This document shows positions 1 through 9,486 of a stretch of DNA of 64,000 bases, in pieces. Under the pieces are notes generated by a model. That model did not search any database. It was not told where the DNA came from and was given only the letters and a program-made list of their open reading frames with translations. The DNA is taken from positions 2,035,418-2,099,417 of the forward strand of contig SDUX01000003.1 of NCBI GenBank assembly GCA_008729055.1, given 5' to 3'. The translations under genes were made by a program, and so were the position numbers. Each line of letters begins with the position of its first letter. Position 1 is the first letter of the stretch. The stretch comes from Pyropia haitanensis. Lineage: Eukaryota; Rhodophyta; Bangiophyceae; Bangiales; Bangiaceae.

Positions 1-2
1 TG

Positions 3-1325
3 AGGAAGGACATCCTCCAACGGGAACACTCTTCACCGTTGGGTGCCCACCCAGGGTCGACCAAGTTGTATCAGACCCTGAGAAAAAAATATTATTGGCC
101 ATCACTTGTGGCTGATGTGTATGGGCATGTGGCCTCGTGCGCGACTTGCGCACAGAACCGACTCATGGAGGCCAGAGAGACGTCCACTATGCGCCTCTTC
201 CCTGCGACGGAGCCGTTCGCAGCGATTGCTGTGGACCTACTTGGTCCACTGCCTCGGACACCAGAAGGGTATGAGTACCTTCTGGTGATGTGTGATCGCT
301 TTACTAAGCTCACACGGGTGGCCCCACTCAAGGACACCACTGCCTTGGACGTCTTAAGCGAGTTGCTCGACGTCTGGATAGCCAGTTATGGTATCCCGGA
401 CTCTGTCCTTTCGGACAACGGACCGCAGTTCGCGTCCGTCCTATACCAGGGAGTCCTGAAGATGCTAGGGGTGGAAACAAACTACGCCACCCCTTACCAC
501 CCCCAGACTAATGGGCAGGTGGAGCGCTTCAATAAGACATTAGTGCGCCAGTTGCGTCACTATGTGCACGACCATGTAGTCACATGGGCGCGCTACGCGT
601 CACTACTCGTGACAGCGTACAACTCCCAAGTGCACAGTAGCACGGGAGAGGCACCGTTTGCCTTTGTATGTCCACGGCGACTCAAGCCAGTGGCCATTGA
701 ACGCCTCACCCAGACTGAGGGTGACACGTCGACCCAAACTCCGGGTCAAGCTAAGGCCGCCCTCCTCCATAAGTTGGAAGAGATGATGCCCCTTGTCCAG
801 AAGACCATGGACAAGGCGCAGGCGAGGTACAAAAAGAATTTCGACATCCGAGTTCGGAGTCGACGCAACCCCCTCCGAGTTGGAGAATGGGTGTACGTGA
901 ATGCCCATGACAAACCGGGCGGGAAATTGGTCTTCAAGACTCTGGGACCATATCAAATATTGAAGACGGATGGGCGTCGGTTGACCATCGAGAGTGACGA
1001 TGGCATCCGTACTATCAATGGGAATCACGCAACTCGCGCTCCCGAACCACCCGAGGGAGACCCAGCTTGGGCTCGGGCACTCAAGGCATGGCAAGTCCCA
1101 GCCTTGCCGTCAACTTCCAATAAGCCAATGGAAGCCGTGTTCGATAAATTCGTCGGACACGGGTACGATGAATCGGGGCGACTCATGCTCCGTGTCAGAT
1201 GGTTTGGGTATGGGTCGGACTCCGACACATGGGAATATGTGGAGGACCTTCCAACTGAGAAGGTCCGTCGGTATTGCCACGTGGCAATAATACCTATGAG
1301 GCGTCGCCCAACTCAGGCGACGTAG
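3..1325 (+). CDS. Retrotransposon integrase with C-terminal chromodomain (partial, 5' end off window)
   Basis: C-terminal part of a Ty3/gypsy pol polyprotein; the frame is open to the window edge, so there is no true start here. An HHCC zinc finger is present at the beginning: a His pair ending in GAHPG, then CATC. It is followed by the DD35E catalytic core: Asp in AVDLLG, Asp in SDNGPQF, and Glu in GQVERF, with exactly 35 residues between the second Asp and the Glu. The region after the core ends in a chromodomain-like segment (about the last 60 residues: VFDKFVGHG, LRVRWFGY, DTWEYVEDL). That places it in the chromovirus branch, where the chromodomain directs integration to particular chromatin. 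The reading frame is intact across everything visible, which suggests a fairly young copy. Confidence 0.93.
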   Translation, partial: RKDILQREHSSPLGAHPGSTKLYQTLRKKYYWPSLVADVYGHVASCATCAQNRLMEARETSTMRLFPATEPFAAIAVDLLGPLPRTPEGYEYLLVMCDRFTKLTRVAPLKDTTALDVLSELLDVWIASYGIPDSVLSDNGPQFASVLYQGVLKMLGVETNYATPYHPQTNGQVERFNKTLVRQLRHYVHDHVVTWARYASLLVTAYNSQVHSSTGEAPFAFVCPRRLKPVAIERLTQTEGDTSTQTPGQAKAALLHKLEEMMPLVQKTMDKAQARYKKNFDIRVRSRRNPLRVGEWVYVNAHDKPGGKLVFKTLGPYQILKTDGRRLTIESDDGIRTINGNHATRAPEPPEGDPAWARALKAWQVPALPSTSNKPMEAVFDKFVGHGYDESGRLMLRVRWFGYGSDSDTWEYVEDLPTEKVRRYCHVAIIPMRRRPTQAT

Positions 1326-2943
1326 CCAGTGGTACGTCACCCCCACCCCAAAGTCGGGGAGGGGGATGACTCCCCCCACTGAGTCAAGTAGGGGGGAGGT
1401 GTCACAGTCGATACCAACAAAACAAAATTCTTCTTGATCATTAAGGGGGGGGACACGACCCACGCCCCCGCCGACATCTTGACCAACTTGGTGATGTAGA
1501 GCTCTGGAGGGGGGACACGACCCACGCCCCCCGTCACCACCCCTTGACCGACTTGGCGAGGGCGAGCTCCGCGGGAAGTGGGACGACTCCACCCACGACC
1601 CGCAACACCTCCCCCGACTCAAGCACAAAAAAAAAAAAAGACGAAAGAAAAAAAAAAAAAAAAAAAAAATAAATAATAAATGGGGGGGGGGGGAACCGAC
1701 TCAAGTCACCCCCGCCGACAGCCGCCCGACCCAGGGGCGGAAGAGAAAGCACCACCCCGACCGCCGGCCGCCCGACACAGAGGCGGACAGGGACGACACA
1801 CGCCCCACCGACGAGCGCCCGACCCAGAGGAAGGGGAGGGAGACACACGCCGACCGCCGGCCGCTCGACCCAAAGGCGGAGGAGGAGGACAACACCACCC
1901 CCCCACCAAGAACGGACGAGACACCACCCCGACCGCCGGCCGCCCGACACAGCGGCGCAGGAAGAGGGAGACAACACCCCGACCGCCGGCCACCCGACCC
2001 ACGGGAAGAAGAGAAAGCACCACCCGCCGACGGCCGCACGACGCCGCAGGAGGAAGGGAAGACCCACACCCGACCGAGGAGGGAGAGGAGCGCGCGCCCG
2101 ACACAGGGGCCGGGAAGGGCGGAGCAGCGCCCCGACCGCCACCCCGCACCCCAGACACCAAGGGGGAAAAGGGGAAAGAAAAGGGGAGAAGCGCCCCGAC
2201 CGGACGGCCCCGGGGGAAAACTCTCGCCCCGGGGGAAGCGTCACCCCGACCTGGGGTGACGCGACGGATATGGGGGCGGAGTGGCAACTTACCCCCCGCC
2301 CCCCCCCGGCACCTGAGGAGCCCGAGCCCAGTTGGCTCGGTGCCCCCCTGGAGATACTCCTCCTGCGTGTCCCTGGACACTCCCAGGAACAGCAACAGGA
2401 GGAGGTGCCCGTTATGTGCGAGGTGTGCCGAGTGGGCACACCCCGCACCCTGCACGAGGTGTGCCGAGTGAGCACACCCCGCGCCCCGCGTGGGGCGTGC
2501 CCAGACGGCACGCCACGCCCCGCACCCGGCGTGCCAAGGCGGCACGCCAGGCCCTCGGAGGGAGGGGGGTGATGAGTCACCACGCCCCACCCCTCGCGGG
2601 AGGTTATGTGGAAGGGGGGGGATGCGGGCGGCTACTGCACTAGCCCCCCCCCTGACACGGCCCACGCGACCCGGGCCACGAGATGTGCTCGACCGCCCCG
2701 GGCGCGGGCGGGCCCGCGCGACACGCGTGTGTGGGCGTGGCGCCCCCGGCCCCTACGTGTCCCTCACGACACTGGGCCAGATCTTTCCGTCCACCCAATG
2801 AGGTGCGAGCTTCACGAGTTGTGATTCTCGTATCCTTAGCCCCCCTACCTGGGGAGATGCAATCTCGCCACCCCCAGGGAGATCTGCAAGTGGCAGATGA
2901 TTGGATGTCCGCCGGGACGGCTGGACTGTTGAGGAGGGGGAAA
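1326..2943 (+). repeat. Retroelement 3' non-coding region with A-tract and GC-rich minisatellite
   Basis: No gene is recognisable. It contains G/C-runs, a striking A-rich block at 1627-1680 (two A-runs separated by GACGAAAG) followed by a G-run, and then an imperfect minisatellite (about 1690-2100) built around CCGACCGCCGGCCGCCCGA with spacers of about 50-65 bp. Direct repeats of a GTGCCGAGTG-like motif occur near 2420-2530. Many overlapping open frames exist on both strands, but they are compositional artefacts. Its position between the pol stop and a purine-rich tract fits an extended 3' untranslated part of the element. Confidence 0.6.
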
Positions 2944-3353
2944 TGTGACAAACCCCGAATCTGGGTTTGAATATTCGGAGCAAGTGGCTCAGAATTGAGA
3001 TTGGATTTCACCCGACCGATGAGTGAAATATTCCGATTTCAGCTCGAAATTCCGACTGGGACTTTCGGCACCCCATTTGCAGAGTATTGCAGTGGTTCGT
3101 ATCTTGGGGATTTTTGCGCGGGAGCCAGACGGATTTCTACGCTTGCTTGCTTTGATTGTGGAGCCTTTTTATTGGGTGGTCTGAGTGTTCATTTTTTGCG
3201 TGTTTTGCGAGGGGTGTGCGCGCGCATGCGTGCACACGAGGGGTTATATGCGCGGGACAGCAAGGCGGGGAGGGCCCCCCTTGGCTGCCAAGTAAACTCC
3301 GTCTGGCTCCGACACATCTTGTTCGTGCCTTGGCGAGTCGGCCACTCGTCACA
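2944..3353 (+). repeat. Candidate 3' LTR of the chromovirus
   Basis: A purine tract (GAGGAGGGGGAAA) immediately precedes TGTGACAAACCCC, a typical chromovirus LTR start. The proposed end, CGTCACA at 3347-3353, gives a 6-bp terminal inverted repeat TGTGAC/GTCACA and the canonical TG...CA termini. The length, 410 bp, is ordinary for the family. The segment is clearly less GC-rich than its surroundings. The partner LTR is outside the window, so the limits are inferred. Confidence 0.5.
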
Positions 3354-3532
3354 CGCAAGTCGCGTGTTGGTGTTGCACGGGTTGCTTCCGGTGTTCCAAG
3401 TTGGGACCCGAGCGTGCGTGTTCCGCCCCCACAAGTTGTGGGTCGGCGTAGCCGTACTGCTACAGGGTGCGGCTCTCGACGGCGTCGCTCTACCAGAGCT
3501 CCACGCCTCTCCCGTGTCGGCCAGCGACGGTG

Positions 3533-6448
3533 ATGTCTGGCTCTGCGGGTGTGTCCGGCGACAACCCCAAGGCGCCCAAGGACCCCTCGGAAGGGCTGAA
3601 GGAGCTTTACATCACTGCCGCGCGTTATCGGCAGGAGAGCCAGCAGGCTACAACAGAAGCCGAGCGCAAGGAGCTGCTGACGCTGCACCGTGAAGGGATG
3701 GCGCTGTATCGCTCCGAGAAGGCGTCCATCGAGCGGGCCGAGGCGGCGGCCGCAGCCTTAGACCAGCTTGACACAGAGATCGCCAAGCTCACCCACAAGC
3801 GCTCCTCGGTGGCGCAGTGGCTTCGCGTGAAGGGCGTCTTCCAGGTGCGAGCTGGTGACCCGTCTGCTGGTCGCGGAAAGAACTACCGCAAGAACCGCCG
3901 TCGAGCGGTGCGCAAGCGCATCGCGGAGCTGCGCCAGCTCACCGCGTCGCTGACGGACTTGCGCATCAAGCGGTTGAGGCTACTGGGTTACAAGCAGGTG
4001 TCAGCCGGCGACATCCTTAAGCGCTTGGAGCTGACGCGCCAGTCGCAGGACGACCGATACCGCGAGCCCCCGATGTGGGGGAAGGTGTTTCACCCGCTGC
4101 CGGCGTGGGACGCGGGGATCGAAGATGGTCAACGGACGGCGGTCCGGATATGGAGCACGATGCTGTCGCACAGTGCTCTGGCACCACCTGTGGTGGCCTC
4201 TACCGACCATCCCGTTGACGACTCCTCCGCACCGGAGGACCGTCCCCGCGCCAAGCTTGCGGCTGTGGTCGCTACACCGGGGCTGGGCAAGACGCTCGCG
4301 CTGCAGCAGTTTTGCCGACTACACATGCGGCTGGCCAGGGAGGCTGAGGACCTGCATTGCTCGTGGGTGGCCGCGGCCGCGCTGGACGAGGAGCTGGCCA
4401 ACGAGGGGCAAACGCTGGCGCAGGTGGCCGACTTTGCTGCGTCGTGTGTCGTCTTTGGTGTCAACTTCAACGACAACTACGCCATCCAACCAGAAGAGTA
4501 CCATCTGGTCAATGCGGACGACGCCTACGTGGAAGTGCCTCTGTACCTGCGGTTCCTTTTCGTCGAGCTGGCCGAGCTGAGGCCCGGAAAGGTGGCTGAG
4601 GACTTCAAGATGTTTGTGGGACAGGCCTGTGCCGCCATCAAGGCCGGCATTCTTCCCAGTGATGCTCTCGAAAAGGAAGTCAACGAGGTGCTGAGTACCC
4701 AGGGATCGCGAGGTGGCGCAGCTAGCCGGATCATCCTGGCCGTGGACGAGCTGGGCAAGGCGCGCAACCTTCTACCGCCACAGCCGTACCAGCGCCGCTA
4801 CCCCGATGCGGCAGCCAAAGTGCTCAACTACGACGCTGCTGACGGGCTGCGATCTGCTTGTGCCCGGCTGACGGACACGTTTGGCGGCCTGACGGTCTGC
4901 ACATCTATCACCAGTTCTCTGGTGGAGCGCGAGCTCCAGACGCCCTTGCAGCGGTCGCTGACATACGTCGAGCTGGAGGGCCCCGTCGATGTTCGGCCAC
5001 TTCTGCGGCGTGCACTGGAGCAATTGGGTGCGAGGGGGCTCCATCTTGGCTGCTTTGGTTGGCGGTACTCGTGGAAGGTAAAGAGGAAGGCGTCACGCGA
5101 GGGCCGCGACGTGTCCAACCCTACTCGTTTGATGGACGCTCTGTGCGCCCTCACGGGTGGTCATCCACGGTTTGCTGCCTGGGCGGCCGTACTGCTGTCC
5201 AGAGCGGGGCCTGGTGCCAGCGTGTGGGACATCCTCTCGCAAGCAGCGCGCGACGCCTCTATCGCGCTTGTGCCCAGCTTGGACGTCATCTCAGGGACGT
5301 ACACTGGTACGGACGAGTTCTTCACCAAGATCTTTCGAGGTGAGCAGGTCCGCTACCATGACAACGCCCTGTCGATCCAGACCAAGGACGGCATCACCCA
5401 GTACTCGTGGGACGAGCTGCGCAGAGACTCTATCGTGATTGCGTCCGGCGGCAGTGTCTTCAATCCGCTGGTGGTGCCAATGCAGCTGTTTGACGTCATG
5501 GCGGGCACCAGGACAACCACCTGTGACGTGCTGAAGCCGTTGTCCTACTTTGCGCCTTCCTCGACGTCGCACTCGAAAACCTGGGAGTGGATGGCGGCGG
5601 CGATGGAGGTGGTGCGCTCCGTGCTGCGATCGCGCAGGCCTGCCGAGTACCGAGCCACAACTCTCCGGGGCATGTATGCCACTGCTGTCGACGGGAAAGC
5701 CCTCCCTGTCACCCACGTTGGCGATAGCCGCTTGGTGAAGGACGTGCAGCTGTGTGCTCATCTGCCCTTCAAGGGCGTCCGCAACGACAAGTCCTTTGAG
5801 GAGCTGCTGAAGATGGCTTCGGACTCTGACCACAAGGAGGAGCTGCAGCAGTGCGTGTGGCTGATGCCCGGCAACGAGGCGGGTATTGATGCCGTCATCT
5901 TCTTTAAGTGTGCGTCAGATGGTGCGGGCGTCAAGCAAGGGGACTTCATTGCGGTGGGATTGCAGTTCAAGAGCTCCAACCTGCTGCAAGGCAACAAGAC
6001 GGTCCGGCAACTCAACGGCCAGATGGTGCAGGACATGTGGGACAAGCTGTGCCCAGTCCTGGGCGGAAGCTGGGAGCATTGGCAGAACCGCTTTGCGCTT
6101 GTCGTTGTCTGCCGTCTAACAAAGGCGAACACCTTCGACGCATCCAAGGCGACGCCCATCAAGCCGCTCAAGGAGGAGGCTGATGAGCGTGACGTGGAGC
6201 GGTACAGTGCTGCAATCACCAACCGGCAATTTGCGCAGCAGTCGCGGGTGGGCCAGACGGTGGTTCTCACCTTTGACGACCTCAAGGACTTCTATGGACC
6301 TGTCCTCTTCCCTGTGGTGGAGGCTGGGGATCTACTCATGTCCGAGGCCTTCGTGGGATCTACGATGCCATCCGACAACGACGGTAGCAGCGACGGTGGC
6401 GGCGGCGCTGGTGCGGGTGTTGGCGGTAGGCGACACAATGTCGACTAG
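3533..6448 (+). CDS. CRN/RHS-type P-loop NTPase fused to a PD-(D/E)XK-like nuclease domain
   Basis: A single 971-residue frame with no intron. I chose the ATG at 3533 because the first coiled-coil-like, Lys/Glu-rich segment follows it; an upstream in-frame ATG at 3467 is possible. A motif WGKVFHPLPAW precedes a Walker A (ATPGLGKT, about residue 247) and a Walker B (ILAVDELGK, about 403). The C-terminal region has GIDAVIFF (about 784) followed by GLQFKSS (about 807), the D...QxK pattern of restriction-endonuclease-like nucleases. This architecture (STAND-like NTPase plus REase nuclease) is that of Crinkler/CRN proteins and of trypanosome retrotransposon-hot-spot proteins. No secretion signal or LxLFLAK-type N-terminal module is seen. 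It lies 180 bp downstream of the candidate LTR. Function as effector, genome-conflict protein or element-associated gene is not decided by sequence. Confidence 0.72.
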   Translation: MSGSAGVSGDNPKAPKDPSEGLKELYITAARYRQESQQATTEAERKELLTLHREGMALYRSEKASIERAEAAAAALDQLDTEIAKLTHKRSSVAQWLRVKGVFQVRAGDPSAGRGKNYRKNRRRAVRKRIAELRQLTASLTDLRIKRLRLLGYKQVSAGDILKRLELTRQSQDDRYREPPMWGKVFHPLPAWDAGIEDGQRTAVRIWSTMLSHSALAPPVVASTDHPVDDSSAPEDRPRAKLAAVVATPGLGKTLALQQFCRLHMRLAREAEDLHCSWVAAAALDEELANEGQTLAQVADFAASCVVFGVNFNDNYAIQPEEYHLVNADDAYVEVPLYLRFLFVELAELRPGKVAEDFKMFVGQACAAIKAGILPSDALEKEVNEVLSTQGSRGGAASRIILAVDELGKARNLLPPQPYQRRYPDAAAKVLNYDAADGLRSACARLTDTFGGLTVCTSITSSLVERELQTPLQRSLTYVELEGPVDVRPLLRRALEQLGARGLHLGCFGWRYSWKVKRKASREGRDVSNPTRLMDALCALTGGHPRFAAWAAVLLSRAGPGASVWDILSQAARDASIALVPSLDVISGTYTGTDEFFTKIFRGEQVRYHDNALSIQTKDGITQYSWDELRRDSIVIASGGSVFNPLVVPMQLFDVMAGTRTTTCDVLKPLSYFAPSSTSHSKTWEWMAAAMEVVRSVLRSRRPAEYRATTLRGMYATAVDGKALPVTHVGDSRLVKDVQLCAHLPFKGVRNDKSFEELLKMASDSDHKEELQQCVWLMPGNEAGIDAVIFFKCASDGAGVKQGDFIAVGLQFKSSNLLQGNKTVRQLNGQMVQDMWDKLCPVLGGSWEHWQNRFALVVVCRLTKANTFDASKATPIKPLKEEADERDVERYSAAITNRQFAQQSRVGQTVVLTFDDLKDFYGPVLFPVVEAGDLLMSEAFVGSTMPSDNDGSSDGGGGAGAGVGGRRHNVD

Positions 6449-7942
6449 TCGCCGGCTACCGCGGCTTGGGAGTCCGCGGCGGCGGTGTTTGATCCCCGCC
6501 GCCACAGCGGGCACCTCGCGGACGCCGCCCGCTCCCTCGTCGCCGCGGTGGAGGTGGATGCGCTGGCGCTCCGCCGCCGCGCCGCCGCCGCCGCCGCGGT
6601 CCTCTCCGACGCCGACGCGCGGGGGGCGGCGGCGGGCCGTGCGGCGGCGGCGGCGGCGGCGGCGGCGCTCGACGCGGCAGTCGGCGAGTTGGTCGTCCCG
6701 CACCCGCCAGCGACCGTGGTGGCGGGCCTGCCCGCCGCGCGGCCGGAGGCGGAGGCGGCGTGGATGGCCACCGTGCGAGCGGCGCTGCAGTGGCGGCAGC
6801 GAGGGCGTGTCAGGTCTGCTCTCTGCCGGGCGGTGTCGGCCGCGTCGGCGGCGCTCGTCGGCGACGCGCCCGGATGGGACGCGGACGCCGCGGGGGGGGA
6901 GGGAGGCGGCGTGTGCGCGACGCTGGTGGTGGTGCGGGCGCGGGGAGTTGCCGCCAATGCCGTCCGCGGCCGCCCCTGAGGGCGCCGACGTGGGCGCTTT
7001 GGTAGTGGTGTGGTCGTAGGTGACTGGCGACGATGCCGGCGACCTGTTCCCCGTCTGCGCGACCGGCGGTACGTCTGCCGGCGGGCGGCCGTGACGGTCC
7101 AGTGGGGGTTTTGGGGGGACGGCTGCTGATCACGCCGCCCCCTACACCCCGGACTACAAGGCCAGCGCGGCCGCCGCCAGCGGCCGCGCTGAGACGGCAA
7201 GGACGGCGGCGGCGGCGGCGGCGACAGTGCTACCAATGCCGCCTGCCGCCGCCGTCGCTACCGACGACGAGGGCGTGCTCGTGGTGGAGGAGGCGCGGGC
7301 GACTGGCGGCCACGCTGCGACCCCTGCCCCCGCTCGCGCAACCGGCGAGACGGCCACCGGCAAGCGGCCGCGGCGGCAAGGTGGGAATGCCCCCCCACCG
7401 CCCCAAAGTACCGGGTGGTAAACCAACCCAGCATTTCTATTTTGATACCTTTCATCTTTCGACATGGACGGACAGCACCGCATACGACACGGACCCGAAT
7501 TGATGGTCCAATCCGGTGCTCGAAGAGGGAGGCTGCGTCTTGCCCCCGCTCGCGTGCACCTCGCTATGCTGCTCCATGCCCCGCCGCGAGAGAGCGAGAG
7601 AGCCGGGTTGCCCTTGGCGAGGTGGGCTCCCGGCATGCCAGCGCCGGGCGTCTGCGGCCAGTGCCTGTCGTGGCGCAGCCACCGCGCCTACTTGGCCGTG
7701 CTCGGCGCGTCCCCGCGCCGAGCAGGCGACGCGCCCCCCCCCCCACCCCCCCCCGTGGTTCGTACCTGTTTCCCTGCGGCTGCCCACCGCCCGGCGTTTG
7801 GCCAGTCCGTCGTCCCCCCCCCCCTGCATCCCCAGGTCTGACACCCGCTCGCCTTGTGCCTTTGGGTACCCTGGGACGGCCTGCCGCACGGTCGGCGGCC
7901 GGTCAGGGAAGCTCCTCGCTGGCCATCCCCGCGCTGGTTGCC
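6449..7942. other. Intergenic, GC-rich low-complexity DNA
   Basis: No gene recognised. An Ala-rich open frame at 6485-6979 is made mostly of GCG/GCC codons and looks compositional. C/G homopolymers are frequent. Some of this probably forms the 3' end of the NTPase-nuclease transcript and the promoter of the oxidoreductase. Confidence 0.5.
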
Positions 7943-9154
7943 ATGGCCGCCCCCCCGCAGGCAAAGGCGATGGGTCCCCCCCCTGAGCTGGCGGCCGCGG
8001 CTGCTGGGACAGCCCCGGCGGGGGATGCGGCGCCCGCGCTGCCCGCCACCATGGCCCGCGTCGACGCGGCTGCCTACGGGCCGCCCGCCAAGGTGCTGTC
8101 CGTGGCGACCGGGGCGCCGCTCCCCCCACCCCCCCCCGCCGGAAAGCTGCTCGTCGCCGTCGACGCGGTGTCGCTGTCCCCGTCCGACTACCGGATGCTG
8201 TCGGGGGACACGGCGTGGGCCAAGCGCCTCCCCGGCGGCGCCTTCCCCTACACCCCCGGCGGCGACGTGGCCGGCACCGTCGTCGGCGTCCACCCCGCCG
8301 ACGCAGCCCGCTGGGCGGTGGGCACCCCGGTTGTGGCGACGTGGGACTTGGCCGGCACCGGCGGCCTCGCCGCGTACGCGCTCGTCGACGCGCGCCGGTC
8401 CGCCGTGCGACCGCCCCGCGTGGACGCGCTGACGGGCGCGGCGGTGGCCAACAGTGCCGGCCACGCGCTGCTGGCGGTGCGTGCGGCTGGGCCGCTGGCG
8501 GCCAAGCGGGTGCTGGTGCTGGGCGGCGCGGGCGGCGTCGGCTCGGCGGTCGTGCAGCTGGCGCGTGCGGCGGGCGCGGGCCACGTGGCCGCCACCGCGT
8601 CGACGGCGGCGCGGCTCGACGGCCTCGGCGTGGACGATGCGATTGCCTACCCCGAGCGGGACTGGACGGCGTTGCCGTCAGGCACGCCCCCTTACGACGT
8701 CATCTTTGACTGCGCGGTCGGCGACGCCGCGTGGGCGGCCGTCACGTCCATCCCGGGCCTGCTCACGCCGGGCCGGTCGGGCGGCCGCTTCATGGCCATC
8801 CATCACGACTGGCGCATCGTGGCGCGCGGCGTGGGGGACGTGGTCCGCTTCTTGGCGCCGCTGGCGGCGCGGGCGGTCAGCTCCCGCCTCCGCCCGTGGG
8901 GTCCCCGGTTTGTCATGTACCTCGGCTCCATCAGCGCCGCGACGCTGGGGGAGGTGCTCGCGCTCGTCGACCCCGAGCGTGACGGCGGCGCGTCGCTGCG
9001 GGCGGTGGTGGACCCGGCGGGGCCGTTTCCGTTTACGACCGACGGCGTGCGCGCCGCCTTTGAGCTGCACGCGAGCCACCACGCGCGAGGCAAGGTAGTG
9101 ATTGACGTCGCAGGGGCTGCGGCCGCGGACGAGGAGGCAGAGCGAGGGAGCTGA
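7943..9154 (+). CDS. Zinc-independent MDR oxidoreductase (quinone reductase / enoyl reductase-like)
   Basis: Medium-chain dehydrogenase/reductase, likely NAD(P)H-dependent. The catalytic GroES-like half begins MARVDAAAYGPPAKVL at 8051, which aligns with the family's usual N-terminus; it contains AVSLSPSDYRML and PGGDVAGTVVGV. The Rossmann half carries the dinucleotide motif VLGGAGGVGSAVVQLA (about residue 191). No structural-zinc Cys cluster is visible, which points to the quinone oxidoreductase (zeta-crystallin) branch. The in-frame ATG at 7943 has a good context (GCCATGG), and the ATG at 8051 has an even better one (CCACCATGG). Either start is possible, and the extra 36 residues are Ala/Pro-rich. 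The substrate cannot be predicted. Confidence 0.85.
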   Translation: MAAPPQAKAMGPPPELAAAAAGTAPAGDAAPALPATMARVDAAAYGPPAKVLSVATGAPLPPPPPAGKLLVAVDAVSLSPSDYRMLSGDTAWAKRLPGGAFPYTPGGDVAGTVVGVHPADAARWAVGTPVVATWDLAGTGGLAAYALVDARRSAVRPPRVDALTGAAVANSAGHALLAVRAAGPLAAKRVLVLGGAGGVGSAVVQLARAAGAGHVAATASTAARLDGLGVDDAIAYPERDWTALPSGTPPYDVIFDCAVGDAAWAAVTSIPGLLTPGRSGGRFMAIHHDWRIVARGVGDVVRFLAPLAARAVSSRLRPWGPRFVMYLGSISAATLGEVLALVDPERDGGASLRAVVDPAGPFPFTTDGVRAAFELHASHHARGKVVIDVAGAAAADEEAERGS

Positions 9155-9486
9155 TCTTCTGGGAACGCGAGCGCGCTGTGGGGGGGGGGGATGTCTGGGG
9201 GTTGGGCCGCTCGCGAAAATGCTCTAGCCTTGGAGATTTCAGTGAAGCCTGAGCTGCTTGGGTGTCTTTGGTAGTTGGGTAGAGTTTTTATCCTGTTGGT
9301 ATTCTAGAGGCTGCTGATCTGTCGTGGTAATTTACTTGGAAAATGTGAGTGCGAGGCAACTGCGAAGGAAACTTACTTGGCCTTCGTGCACGCCGTTACC
9401 TTCCTGTTCGCCTGCCGCCGCGACGACGCGACACTGCCGTCACGACATCGCCGGTTAGCTCCCACCCGTACTCCGCGTGCGACGCG

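Larger units (their letters stand above)
1..3353 (+). mobile_element. Ty3/gypsy chromovirus, 3' end (5' part outside window)
   Basis: The right-hand end of an LTR retrotransposon. It comprises the integrase and chromodomain end of pol (to 1325), about 1.6 kb of non-coding repeat-rich 3' DNA, a purine-rich tract at 2932-2943, and a likely 3' LTR at 2944-3353. The integrase and chromodomain are seen directly. The LTR limits are inferred from the purine tract and from the terminal TGTGAC / GTCACA. The 5' LTR, gag, protease and RT-RNaseH would lie upstream of the window, so the LTR pair and the target duplication cannot be checked here. Confidence 0.75.

Noticed and set aside
1400..1406. TGTCACA after a purine tract just downstream of the integrase stop, considered as the LTR start
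   Set aside because: The second site at 2944 has a better purine tract, a typical TGTGACAAACCCC start and a matching GTCACA end about 400 bp away. Starting at 1400 would make an implausibly repeat-filled LTR.
6485..6979. 164-codon Ala-rich frame after the NTPase-nuclease gene
   Set aside because: Composition-driven, with no recognisable motif and overlapping frames of similar quality.
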